Shown here: piece by piece, positions 27,120 through 38,901 of the stretch
How positions within the stretch are numbered: position 1 is the first letter of the stretch
Layout of the letters: every line of letters begins with the position of its first letter
NCBI GenBank assembly: GCA_020226215.1
Contig: CM035231.1
Coordinates: 49,628,876 to 49,692,875, forward strand
Reading direction: 5' to 3'
Source: Sindora glabra
Taxonomy: Eukaryota > Streptophyta > Magnoliopsida > Fabales > Fabaceae
Length of the DNA: 64,000 nt
Notes under the pieces: generated by a model
Databases searched by the model: none
The model's input: only the letters and a program-made list of their open reading frames with translations
Told to the model about the DNA's origin: nothing
Position numbers and translations under genes: made by a program

Positions 27120-27690
27120 TTACAATGATGAAGATGACCTAAAATCCTTTTATGAAGAAGAAGAAGAAGAAATTTCTTCAGAAATAGTTTTTTATATCAA
27201 AGAAGATTATGAAGCAGAAGAATCTGAATCAGAAGAATTTTCTGATGATGAAGAATTTTGCCAAATGATGCAATCTATTTCCTCTATCAATATTGCAGCT
27301 ATCATGCCATTAATCAAAGCCTTAATCCTACTAGATAAATATGACCAGCCTACTATGGTTATTATATTTTTCAATATAGATACTTCTAATTCTATGATCA
27401 ACCTAGATGTCTTACCTCCTAAACATTGATAAAAAATTCATAAGCTCTTTAGAATAGTTAATGGTGAAACCATAACTATTGCTAAAATTTCTAAAGTTAT
27501 CAAAATCAAACTTCTTCTAGGATATGAATTTAAGTACAAGTTTTATGGTTCAGCAAGCCTTGGTCAAAATGTCTTAATTGGATTTGACCTTATTAACCAG
27601 ATGCTAAAGGATAAAGTCAAAATAAAGCTAGGAGGATATCATTCGAAAAATCATTTCTGGCCATGGACATAAATTCCTAACCTATTCTTA
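27120..27690 (+). pseudogene. Viral acidic linker and aspartic-protease region (broken)
   Basis: An acidic stretch (run of Glu codons near 27158..27260) is followed by a hydrophobic segment. Then comes the protease active-site region with I-D-T-S near 27376, where the usual third residue is Gly. A stop follows at about 27428. Later in-frame similarity includes L-I-G-F-D-L-I near 27576, as in retroviral-type proteases. Confidence 0.6.
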
Positions 27691-27699
27691 TGCATAGAT

Positions 27700-28720
27700 A
27701 ATATCAATCAATTTGTTGAAGAAATAATTAAACAATCCTATGTAGAAAACCATTCTAAGTTTCTCTAGAAATGCCCAAAACCTCTATGGTTCAATGAAAA
27801 GCTTTTCATTCAGTTACCATTCAAGAAAAATGAAGACATCAATCCAACAAAAGCCAATCATTTTAGAATGTACTCAGATCATCAAAAATTAGCAGAGGAA
27901 GGGTTGATGCAATTAAAACAACAGGGCATTATTAAGGAAATCAGGTCACCATTAGCATGCCAAGCATTTTATGTCAATAAAATATCAGAACATATCCAAG
28001 GAAAATTAAGGCTTGTAATTAATTATAAGCTTTTGAATCTATTTCTTGCAAATATTAAATTTCTTTTTCTTAAAAAAGAAATTCTGCTATAGAAACTTTC
28101 GAATGCAAAGATCTTCTCAAAGTTTAATCTAAAAGCAAGATTCTGGCAACTTGAAATTCATCCAAGGGAATGATATAAAACTACTTTTTGCATTCTTACT
28201 TATCATTATCAATGGAGAGTAATGTCATTTGGTCTAAAAAATGCTTCATCTAAATTCCAAAAAGTCATGACAAAATTTTTTTAACCAATCCTCCAAAATG
28301 CCCCAGTTTACATTGATGATATTCTGCTTTTTTCATCTAACCTAGAGGAACACTTGACCTTTCTCCAACAATTCCATTCTCTTATTAAAAAATATGGAAT
28401 TATGTTATCCTAAAAGAAAATGATTATAGCCCAGTTTTCCATTGACTTTCTTAGGCTTGTAATTAGAAATGGTTAAGTTTGTTTACAACCTCATATCTCC
28501 TCTAAACTCCAAGAATTTCCTAATGGATCTCTGAATGTTAAACAGATTTAGCAATTCTTAGGCTTAGTCAATTATATGAAAGATTTCATTTCTCATATTG
28601 CCCAATATAGGTCCATTTTGGTCCAACTACTCCAAAAGAATTGGCCTTAATGGTTTTTTGCTCATGCTGCTGCCATTAAAAAATTAAAAGAACTCTTTGC
28701 TATCCTACCCTCCTTGTAAA
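27700..28720 (+). pseudogene. Viral reverse transcriptase (broken)
   Basis: Caulimovirid signatures in order: C-Q-A-F-Y-V-N-K near 27958, G-K-L-R-L-V-I-N-Y-K near 28000, and the catalytic Y-I-D-D-I-L-L-F-S near 28310..28336. Stops and at least one frame change separate these blocks, for example near 28090 and 28284. Active-site aspartates are present in the fragment, but no continuous enzyme is encoded. Confidence 0.8.
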
Positions 28721-29240
28721 TTCCAACAGTAGAAAGAAGAAGGAGTCTATAGATAGATGCAAGTGACCAATATTAGGGTGCAATTTTGTTATATAAAAGC
28801 AAAAATCGAGCTATCTACGGATATTAGAGTGGTAGTTTAAAGAAATTGAACATTTCCATCTACCTTCAAAGAAATTCTTATAGTTAAAAAGGCCATTGAA
28901 AAATTCAAGTCTTATTTAATTGGTAGACATTTCTTGATTAAGATGGATATGTCTACCTTTCCTACCATGCTAAAATCAAAGAAAATGATAGTTCCTTAGC
29001 CTCAACTTATCAGGTGGAAGAATTAGTTTGAGCAATGGAAATTTGATGTGAAGCATATTAAAGGAAAGAGAAACTTTCTCCCTGACTTCATCTTAAGACC
29101 TATTGAATTTAATCCAGAACTTGCTCATACCATCCTTCCTGTTTTCATGATGATTCCTGAAAAGTTCTCAACTTTATATCATTATCTACCCATTCACTTA
29201 AAGGAAGCTATTTTAGCTAAATGGCTCTAAGACCAAGTAA
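28721..29240 (+). pseudogene. Viral RNase H and polyprotein C-terminus (broken)
   Basis: The D-A-S-D-Q-Y block near 28753 is followed by TAG where a Trp is conserved. The end of the domain includes W-K-F-D-V-K-H-I-K-G near 29037 and L-P-D-F-I. The open frame 29048..29230 ends with the usual C-terminal tail. No integrase domain follows. Confidence 0.75.
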
Positions 29241-30275
29241 CTAGCTTTAGCTGCATTTGCCTTTCTAAACATGGATAAACTAGTACTTTCATTGTTAATC
29301 CTAATTATCCATATTTTACCATCATTAATCTTACTTAACCCCTTACAACTCTGTCGAAATATGGATTCTATCTTATGAAGTCCATGATTCAAATATGCAC
29401 CATTGGCTGCTTCCTAAATAAAAATGCTTCTTAGCATTTCTCAATCTTACTCTAATAAGACGGGCTTCTAAAAATTCTTACTTTCTTAAGTGGTTATCTT
29501 TATTCAAGTCGTTTCAAGCATGGTAAGAATATTTAGTTTAAGTGCCAAAACAATATGTTCTTGTCCCATTTCATTCTCATTGGCACTTAAAAAATGAAAT
29601 AAATGCTCAAAGAGAATCTTTTACTATTTTTCATGAATATTATCATAGCCAGGAAGGATAAGCCTGGCAACTTCCTTACCTTTCCCTACATTATCTATCC
29701 TCAGTGGATTGCAATTCTTTGCTTACTTAATAATGTAGATGCTAATAATTTAGCCATAGACTTTTGGAACATTAGCACATGGTGTAGCTAGCAACATAAA
29801 CTTTTCCCCTTAAAGTATTAAGAAAAGTATAACCAGGCAATACAAATTTGGCGGGAAGCTAATGTATCAGTAGTGATGATGATGCCACTTGGATACAATA
29901 TGATTCTAATGATCCTCCTAGCCTATGATTTTAATCATGTGTTATTTTCTTTTTAAGTGGGAATCTTGTACTATTATAAGTTTTTACTTTAAGCTTTTTT
30001 TTTTTATTTTTCTAAGAATCTTTCCCTCTAGCTTTAACTTTTTACTTTGTTAGAAATATTGTATGCTTTTGCTTTAGTCTTTATTGTTGCCTTATTTCCT
30101 ATCGGAAATCTTGTACTAATAATTATCTAATGTAATTTGTCCTTATTATGTAATCAGTTTTATAAATAGCAATAAAAATGCCTATTGAAGGGCATTAAGA
30201 GTTAATTAGAATTTGTGTTCACTCTATTATTCTCTCTTATATTGTTATACCGTTCTTTGGTGCTATTAAATTAGT
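29241..30275 (+). other. Viral 3' coding remnant and non-coding region with promoter
   Basis: The remaining degraded viral sequence is mostly non-coding. TATAAATA at 30161..30168, followed by an AT/CT-rich leader, looks like the pregenomic-RNA promoter normally found in the caulimovirid intergenic region. Whether it is functional cannot be judged. Confidence 0.5.
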
Positions 30276-30739
30276 AGGACCTCTTAATATTATTCTAATG
30301 AAAGAAATGAGTAACGTTAATACTTGAATGGCTATTTTAAATAAAATGAATGATATTTCTTAAATTAATAAAAGAAGTTGAAAGGACATGACTCTTTGAT
30401 TGGTAAAGTCATTTAAAGCTCTATAAAATGTTCTTAGTCCTTGTTTCCACTCACCACAAGTTGAAAATAAACTAAAGGTCTAATAGTAAAGTAATTGGGA
30501 GAGCATACAAAGAGAAGATCAAGGTGCCAATTGTTTTTCAATCTTTATTCTCATTGTGTGCTTTTGAGCTTTGCACAAGATTTCAATTCACTTATGTGGT
30601 TATTTTATAATTTATGAAGATGAGAAGATTGAAAGATATTTGTTTAGGTTTCTGCATAGTAATTAAATTTGTTAAATGGTGTTTGTGAATTATTACATTC
30701 CAAAAGATCTAGGTATATATTCTTAAAATTTTTTCAACA
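30276..30739 (+). repeat. Copia 3 5' LTR, second part
   Basis: LTR similarity resumes at GACCTCTTAATATT (3' LTR: GACTCTTTATATTT) and continues to the CAACA end at 30739. About 18 bp of LTR present in the 3' copy is missing at the insertion point, so the pararetrovirus integration was accompanied by a small deletion or local divergence. Confidence 0.8.
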
Positions 30740-30755
30740 TTTGGTATTAGAGTTA
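30740..30755 (+). other. Copia 3 primer-binding site
   Basis: TTGGTATTAGAGT directly follows the LTR end and matches the plant initiator-tRNA-Met site TGGTATCAGAGC with a C-to-T change. Confidence 0.75.
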
Positions 30756-31639
30756 GTTTTGGCTTATGTTCATAATTCTATTAAATTTTATTTATGCATT
30801 ATTACGGTTATTATTGATCGATTTGGTTTTACCAAAGTGATCTAGTGAAACCAAATTATATAACAATATGAAAGTTTATTTTTACATAAATTAATTTAAT
30901 TTGTGCATTATTATGTATGTTATTGATCGATTTGATTTCATTAAAATAATCCAAATTATATGACAATATGAAATTTTATTTTTACATAAATTATAAGAGT
31001 AAATTTTGAGCATGCATAAAGTTTTATTTGTGTAATATAATGGTACTAAATTATTGGTTGATTTGGCTTTCACAAAGTGATCCCAATTAAACAACACTAT
31101 AAAAAATATTATTGCACAAAGTATTGATATTGTCACTATATAAATGATTCTATGCCTAAAGGTATTTAAGTTGTTATATGCCCAAAAGTATTTAGCATCT
31201 CATATTGATGTTGCAAGTCAATTAAAAAAAATTAATTTTTGGATTTGTGCAATATTGTAGAATTAATCGATTTGATTTTCGCTAAAGTGGATCAAATCAT
31301 ATGACATTATAGAATTGTTTGGTTATGAAAATAATAAAAGATGTGATTATTAAAATAATTTTGTACCTAAATGTTTAATTATTTTTATGGTGACATTATA
31401 GAAATTGAAGTTGTTTTATCTTATGGTATATAACACTAAAGTTAGTACTAAAAGTGATCTAAACTATTCTTATTCTTAATGTTCAAAATGGATAAAGGCT
31501 CCCACTTTTAGATTAAAATTATTATATGCCATATCTAACCTAAATGACAAGTATAGTAATGTATCAAATTGTTCTTTTTAGAATTGTCACATGAAGTTTT
31601 CTAATGTATCACATTCTTTTTCTTTTTTAGGTATGCTAT

Positions 31640-32470
31640 AACTCCAAGATCTCCTTTTTGAAAACACGTCTAACATTCTCAAATTGAGTAGTTTTAATTT
31701 TAATAATTGGAAAAAGAAACAACTAGAGATTACATTAGGATGTTTAAATTTGGATTTATGACTTTGGATGAATGCACCAAAAAAGCCAAATGACATAAGT
31801 TCTTTCGAAGAAAAATCCACTTATGAAAATTGGAAATGCTCTGACCACTTAAATCTTTTGATTATGAAAAGCAAGATTGCTAAGAATATTCACAAATCAA
31901 TTCCTGACTTTGATAATGCAAAAAAGTTCTTGATATCTATTGAGCAACAATTCAAGGCTTTTGATAAAGCATTAACAAGTACTCTTAGGGATGCTTTAAC
32001 TACTAATAAATAGGATGGGCCTAGTGGTGGCCTGAGCATATTATGGAGATATTAAATATAGTTGAACAACTTAAAGCATTAAACATAACCATTTTAGAAT
32101 CATTTCTAGTACAATGTATTCCTAATTTCCTTCTTCCTCAATTTGGTTCATTTAAAACGAGTTCCAACACACAAAAAGAAAAGTAAACCCTAAATAAACT
32201 AATTTTAAGGAGTGTTCAAGAAGAGAAAAGATTAAAAAAGGAAGGATTGCAATTGGTTCACATAATATCACAAGGTTATAATGGAAAAAGAACTGAGAAA
32301 AGCAAAAAGAAAAGGAAAGAATTAACGAATCAAAAGAAGGAAGCAGTAGCACCTAGTTATGTAGACAATAGAAATTTCAAATGCTTCTTTTGTAAAAAAA
32401 AAAAAAAGGGGCATTTGAAAAAGGACTACCTAAAATGCAAGAATTAGTTTGAAAAGAAATGTAATTTTAT
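31640..32470 (+). pseudogene. Copia 3 gag (broken)
   Basis: The frame 31768..32013 has the gag-like K-P-N-D and Y-E-N-W-K-C-S-D segments. After frame changes comes a zinc knuckle near 32379 (C-F-F-C, then Lys run, G-H-L-K-K-D-Y). It is distorted by an A14 run at 32393..32406, an evident slippage site. Confidence 0.7.
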
Positions 32471-32689
32471 TACCTTTGTATGTTATGAAACTAATCTAGT
32501 TGACATTCCTTCTAATACTTGATGGTTTGATTCAAATGTTATGATTCATGTTTCAAATTCCTTGTAAGGATTCCTTAAAACCTGAATTCCAATAAAAAGT
32601 GAAAAGTATATTTACATATACTACAACAAATTAACACTTGTGCCAAAAATTATGCCATAAAAATTCAAAAATTGTGATAATTTCACCAT

Positions 32690-33115
32690 TTGCCATGGGA
32701 ACAAAAAAAATCAAATAAATATCTAAAAAATTAAAAAATTTATGCCATGAAAAAATTTTACATATGGCAAAATATCACTTGTATCACGAACAAAACTACA
32801 GGGATACAATCTCCATGGCAAAGTATTACTTGTACTATGAAAAAACTTTATCCATGGCAAAATACCACTTGTGTCACAAAACTAAGCTACGAGAACACAT
32901 TCTTCATAGCAAAGTATTACTTGTGCTATGGAAAAACTCTACTTATGGCAAAATATCACTTGTGCCACAAATTAAGTTATGAAAACATATTCCATATAAC
33001 AAAGTATCACTTGTGTCATAAATTAAATTATAAGTATGTATTTCTTGTAACAAAATATCACTTATTCTATCATATAAGTTAAAAAAATTTATCTATAAAA
33101 AAGTATTACTTATAT
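32690..33115 (+). repeat. CACTA subterminal tandem repeats
   Basis: About ten imperfect copies of a unit around TGGCAAAATATCACTTGTG, with paired units of about 45-60 bases, alternate with CATGAAAAAA-type spacers. The open frames across it (e.g. 32747..33082) are translation artefacts of the repeat. Such arrays bind the CACTA transposition protein in known elements. Confidence 0.8.
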
Positions 33116-35204
33116 CATAAATTAATTCTATGAATAAAATCATAATCAGATATATCATTTTTGGTAGCTATATATATAAAGAATATTATTTATAATAAGT
33201 GCAATATGCTGTAATATGGTAGATAATAAAAAATATAAATATTTATATATTATGGAGGTCAAGCAAATAACTAATTTATTAATTGATCAACTAATTAGCC
33301 TCATCAATCAAAATAAAAAAGTTATAAAATTTAATATTTTCAATTAATTGATTCATAAAATATATGTAAAAAGATAGAATTACTTATAAATTATATATTT
33401 ATGTACTTTTATTATTTTTATTAAAATAATTGAAATAGGAGTTAAATTCCAAACCTTAAGATATGTAAGAAAGAATTCAATTGTTAAGCTCTAAAGTATT
33501 TTTATTTACATATGTATCAAATTTAATATTTATTAGAATATAACTGTTTTTCTTAAATAATAAATAACTATTTATCTTTTCATTAAATAAATTTATATAA
33601 TAAAATTAATATGCATTAATAAAATAAATATTATAATATATTAAAGATTGTATTAAATAATTATTCAATGAATTTAAATTCTACACATACTAAAATTAAA
33701 AATTAATAGGATTTACATTTATATGTATATAGTACATACATATATAACAATCCTTTCAATTCATTATTCAATCTAATTTTTAAAATATCAATTAAACAAA
33801 AAAATCATTCAAGGCATATAATATTATAAAATTTTATTTTTATCGTATCATATTGTTCTTAAAAAATGTGTTAACAAAAAAGATATATATTATGAAAATA
33901 CTAAAATTATTATATTATCTATAAATAGTATAATTTATCAGATAAGTTATGACAAATTTTATTATAGAAATATGTAATAATAAATTTTAAATTCATCATT
34001 GTAATATTAACAAAATTTTCATTAAAAAATTGAAAATAATAGTTATGTAAAATTATGTATAATTTAATAATAATAAAATTATTATATTAAAAAATTTTAA
34101 GCAAATTATATTTAAGGGAGTGATATATACAAAATAGCCTAAATTTTCATTTTCTTCCTTTATTAATTCTAATTGTATTAATTTTATTTCTCACATATAT
34201 TTTGTAATGATTTCTTTCCTTCTAAATAATAATTTAATTAATTTAGTCTATTCATGTATAATTTTATTGATAAGTTAATGACTTTATAAATGGAAGAATA
34301 AAAATTAAATATAAATAACATATGAGAGAAGAAATTAATATAAAAAGTCTGTGAAAGTTTGAATGATTTAACTCATATTTGTGAATAATAAAAATATGTA
34401 TTATTAATAAAAAATAAAATTCAATAATTTATAATAATTTAAATTTTAATTTATAATTAAAATTTAAATATACATAATATTTCAAAGTTATGATTTGTAT
34501 GGATATTTATTTCATGTAATTTAACCTTTGTTGAAGGAGCTTTAGAAAATAAAAAAAATTGCTTCAAAGATGTAAAAAATTTACTTTTATTTTGTAATAA
34601 CTCAATTAATAATATTTAATAAAAAATATTAATAAAAGGATAAAATTAACTAATTAATTATTTATGAAAGGCAAATTTGATATAAGATATTTGTAAATGA
34701 TAAATTTGATATAAGCAAAATTAGTAATGAAACAAATTAAAATTTAGTTCATAAAAAATTAATTTTTAAAATAAAATTATAAAATATTTTAGTATTAGTG
34801 TATTTTTATTATATATATTTATGTAATATTTTATTATTTTATAATTAGTGTCATATAAGTGTAATTTTATTTTTAAAGTTAATTGATCAATTAAAACTCT
34901 ATATAAAATATATTGTATTATATTGCTAAATAAGCAAACTAATACAATAGTAAGGCGTGACATTCATCAGCTTAGAGATTCAAGTTCAATTCTCAATAAA
35001 TGCAATTTATAATTTCTAAACAGATAGAATTTTAATGATTTATCCTAACTAGATATGAATAAAAAGTATTAACAAATTTTAGCAGATGTACAAATAAAAT
35101 GATAGGATAACACCTGATTAAATTGATTAGATAATTAATTTAATTTAGATATATAAAAATTATTTTAGTTAATTACATTAATTTTTATAATTATTTTATT
35201 TTAT

Positions 35205-35480
35205 TTTTTACCATGATTTTATTTATGGTAATATGAGTTACTAACCACGGATGTGCCTTTTTTTTGTCACATTTGTACTTGTGGCTAAAAAAATCTATTA
35301 GCCACAATTAAACTCATGACAAAAAAAAATCATTTATGTCATAAGACTTTTTTTTGTAATAATTTTCTTGTCACGCTTACTTATACCACAAGATCATTCA
35401 ACCAGTATTTTCATGGCTAAATAGTATAGCCTCGAAAATTTTGATCTTATGTCACGATTTTAACCGTGGCACAAATATTA
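35205..35480 (-). repeat. CACTA subterminal repeats, right end
   Basis: Motifs GTGGC, CACAAGT, GTGACA and TTGTGGTAT recur in both orientations, mirroring the left block. Confidence 0.6.
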
Positions 35481-35799
35481 ATTTATTGTAGTGATAGGGA
35501 ATAAAGCTCATATTGAGGTTAAAATTATAGGAACCATATGCTTACTCTAAATAGTAGTTATATGTTAGAGTTAAAGAGCACTTTTTATATTCCTTATATT
35601 TCTAAAAATTTAGTTTCTATTTCTTTCCTCAACCAAGAAGGTTATTATCTTAAATTTGTCAAGAAAGCCTTTGAATTACATGAAAATAATGCTTTGATTG
35701 GTAATGGTGTTTTGGTTTATGATATCTTAACCATTCATCTTTTTCCTTACATTATTCTTTTACTTTACAAGTGAATGCTAATATTGAGATTAAAAGAAT

Positions 35800-36760
35800 T
35801 TATCAAAATGAAACTTCATCAATGTTGTAGCATAAAAGATTAGGACACATCTTAAAAGAAAGATTACAAATATGTGTAAAAGATGTTATCTTAGAAAATC
35901 TTGATTTTTCAAATCTTGATATTTGTATAGATTGCATTAAGGGGGGAAAAAACTAAAAGTACTAAGAAAAGTGTTGTTATAAGAAGTTCCATATTGCTTG
36001 AAATAATACATATGGATATATGTGAACTATTTTCTCCTTGTATAGATAGTGAAACATATTTTATCACCTCTATTGGTGATTTCTTATGTTATGGTTATCT
36101 TTATCTTCTTAAAGAAAAATCTAATTCATTGAAATCTTTTAAATTTTTTTAGGTTAAAGCTAAAAATCAATTGGATAAAAAGATAAGGGTTGTGAGGCCT
36201 GATAATGGTGGTAAGTATTATGGAAAATATGATAAAACTGGTCATAATTTAGGACCATTTGCTAAACTCCTACATGAAAATTGCATTGTAGTGTATTACA
36301 AAATGCCTAACACACCCTAACAAAATGATGTTGCTAAAAGGTATAAACATACCACATTAGATATAATAAAGTGTATGATTAAGAATAATGAATGTTTATT
36401 TTTGTGGGGAAATTCCATTAAAATAGCTATATATATTTTAAGCAAAGTTCCTATAAAAGTAATTGTTAAAACTCCATTTGAGTTTTGGGTAGGTAAAAAA
36501 TGAAATTTAAATTACTTTCCTGTTTAGGGTTTCCCAATTCGCACAAGGTTTTATAATTCTCGTAAAAAGAAATTAGATCCTAGGACCATAAGTTGTTACT
36601 TTCTTAGTTATTCAAAATGGTCCAAAGGTTATAAATTTTGTTATTCTAATCATTACACCAAAATTGTAAAACTTGGTGCGGTAAAATTCCTTGAAGATTA
36701 AATACATAGTGGGGGACCATGAACCTAAAAAGATTGTGCTATCTCCAAATGAGGGATTAA
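35800..36760 (+). pseudogene. Copia 3 integrase (broken)
   Basis: It includes a copia-type H-K-R-L-G-H segment near 35831, a C-x2-C-like block near 35930, and a core with R-P-D-N-G-G near 36196. A P-F-E-F-W-V-G segment lies at about 36475, and V-F-P/Y-N-S-R-like blocks follow. Stops and frameshifts are frequent. Confidence 0.7.
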
Positions 36761-36929
36761 CTAGTGTAGAATAGAATAAAATTATAGAAAATCAATCTAG
36801 TGTGGAGATATCACATCATAATAAGTAAACAATGACACCACTATGTATTCTATAAAAGAAATTACACATGATCAAGATAATATGGATCATTTGAAATTAT
36901 TAAAGTGATTTGAAAAATCAAGAAGATTA

Positions 36930-38515
36930 GAGATTTTGAATGATTACATAGTGTACCTAGAAGAATATAAAATTGATAATGATCCACGAATGTTTTTACA
37001 AGCCATAAAAAGTAAAGAGTTAATTAAATGGACAGAAGTTATGAAAGATGAAATGACTTTTGTGAACAATAATAAAGTTTGGAAGTTAGTTGTATTACTT
37101 GATAAAGTCATCCTGATTCAATGTAAATGCATATTTAGAATAAAAGGGATTCCAAAGGAAATATTGAAGGTCAGACTTGTTGCTAAAGGATTTACCTAGA
37201 GAGATTATAATGAAACATTCTTTTAGAATTCTTATGGCAATATTAGCTCATTTTGATATTGAGTTACATCAAATGAATGTAAAAATGGCATTTCTTAATG
37301 AGAATTTAGATGAAGAAATTTATATAGAATAACCTAAAAGCCTTAAGGAGAAAGGGAATGAGAAATTGGAATACAAATTAAAGAAATCTACATATGGAAT
37401 AAAGCTAGCATCCCTATTAGTGATATCTTAAGTTTCATGGTATTATTACAACCTTCAAATTCAAAGAAAATGATGACGAATGTATATATCTAAAAGTTAG
37501 TAGGAGCAAATTTATTTTCTTAATTCTATATGTGGATGACATGCTACTTGCTAGTAAAGATCATGGTTTGTTACAAAAAAAAAAACTAAAGTTTTCTTTT
37601 TAAGAATTATGAAATGAAAAACAAATATAGGAAATGTCAATTATGTTCTTAGCATCAAAATATAACACAATAAGTTTAAGAGGATACTTAAATTATCCCA
37701 AAAGACCTACATTAATAAAATTCTCGAAAATTTTAATATGCAAAAATATTCGTCAAGCCTAACTCCTACTGTAAAGGGTAATAAATTAAATCAATGTCAA
37801 AAACTTAGTAATGAAATTAAGTGTAAACAAATGAAAAATATTCCATATGTCTCTATAATAGGAAGCTTAATGTATGCTTAAACTTGCACACTTCCTGATC
37901 TTTTTGTAATTAGAATGCTTATAAGATATCAAAGTAATCCTAGAATGGAATACTAAAAAGCAACAAAAAAGATTACACAATATCTTCAAGGTTTAAAAGA
38001 TTATATGCTCACATATCGCTATTGTGATTCTCCAGAAATAGTTAGCTATTGTGATTTAGATTTTATAGGTGGTGATGATACCATAAAATCTACCTCTAGT
38101 TATATTTTCATATTTATATGTGGAGCTATTTTTTGGAAAAAGTATCAAGCAAACTATTATAGCTTAATCTACCATGGAGGCTAAATTTGTGGCTTACTAT
38201 AAGGTTACTTCACATGCTATTTGACTAGGAAATTTTTTGATTGGGCTTAGAATGAAAGATTCTGTATCAAGGCCTATCAAACTATTTTTGTGACAATTCT
38301 ACTACTTTTTTCTTCTTTAAGAACAACAAATGCTCAAGTAAATTAAAACACATATAGTTAAAATATATTATTATTTGTAAAAAGGTTACTAAGAAGAAAG
38401 TGTTTGTTAAGTATATTAGTATAAAATTAATGGTAATAGATCCTATATCTAAAGCATTAGTGCCTAAAGTTTATATTGATTATGTAGTGTCCATGGGATT
38501 AGGTAATGATGTATA
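36930..38515 (+). pseudogene. Copia 3 reverse transcriptase and RNase H (broken)
   Basis: RT start W-T-E-V-M-K-D-E-M near 37029, catalytic Y-V-D-D-M-L-L-A at about 37531..37554, and RNase H from about 37860 (G-S-L-M-Y-A) to about 38510. The aspartates of Y-V-D-D are kept, but multiple stops and frame changes break the region. Confidence 0.75.
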
Positions 38516-38901
38516 AATTTTGTAAATATCTCATTCTTGTTTTATTCCCTCATATTCTAGTTCTAGTGCACATTATATGGAATAAAAATTAATACTTGGT
38601 GTTTTGATATTAATGTCAAACCATAATATGAACATTATAGAAATGTTCAAGTTAAATATAAAAGAAAAAAGGATAAAAATATATAGATAATTTTATATCC
38701 TTTCTCATTATGACTTTTCTAGATGGAAAATTGTATTGTAATGCATAAAAGGAATTATATCTTTGATAGATATAAAATCATTATGATTCTTATTGATAAT
38801 ATATTTAGAGAAGTATAATTAATCATTAAAGTTAAAAATGTGACTATCACTTTTTGAAATTTATAAAGGTTTTCTTGTGGCCATTTGGTTAAATGGGAGA
38901 A

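Larger units (their letters stand above)
22871..30275 (+). mobile_element. Endogenous pararetrovirus (Caulimoviridae), decayed
   Basis: About 7.4 kb, of which about 5.8 kb is viral. The order is movement protein, coat/zinc-knuckle region, aspartic protease, reverse transcriptase, RNase H, then a non-coding region with a TATA box. No integrase follows RNase H, which separates it from Ty3 elements. The single-polyprotein order resembles petuviruses and florendoviruses; the genus is an inference. It lies inside the 5' LTR of copia 3 and starts within the movement protein, so the left end is truncated relative to a full viral genome. Many stops and frameshifts interrupt all domains, so it is a dead copy. 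Confidence 0.85.
32619..35493. mobile_element. Non-autonomous CACTA element in copia 3
   Basis: A 2875-bp element with terminal inverted repeats: 32619..32645 against the complement of 35467..35493 match at 23 of 27 positions, and all four differences are C/T. The right terminus reads CACTACAATAAA; the left starts TACTACAA (first C to T). The 3-bp target duplication ATA is at 32616..32618 and 35494..35496. Subterminal repeat blocks lie inside each end. The interior is AT-rich with no transposase, so it depended on another element to move. Confidence 0.88.
32515..35780 (+). pseudogene. Copia 3 protease region, split by CACTA element
   Basis: The W-F-D-S-N block at 32524 (catalytic D-S-G changed to D-S-N) leads to E-K-Y-I-Y-I at about 32600..32618. 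The frame resumes beyond the CACTA element with G-N-K-A-H-I at 35497 and the K-N-L-V-S-I-S block near 35608. Removing the insertion together with one ATA leaves the frame open across the junction, which confirms the insertion boundaries. Confidence 0.8.

Noticed and set aside
22871..30275. Reading of this region as a Ty3/gypsy retrotransposon
   Set aside because: A movement protein precedes the coat region, no integrase follows RNase H, and the RT motifs are caulimovirid-like.
32747..33082. Open frame of 111 codons with a repeated protein motif
   Set aside because: It is the translation of the CACTA subterminal tandem repeats; an overlapping frame is also open for the same reason.
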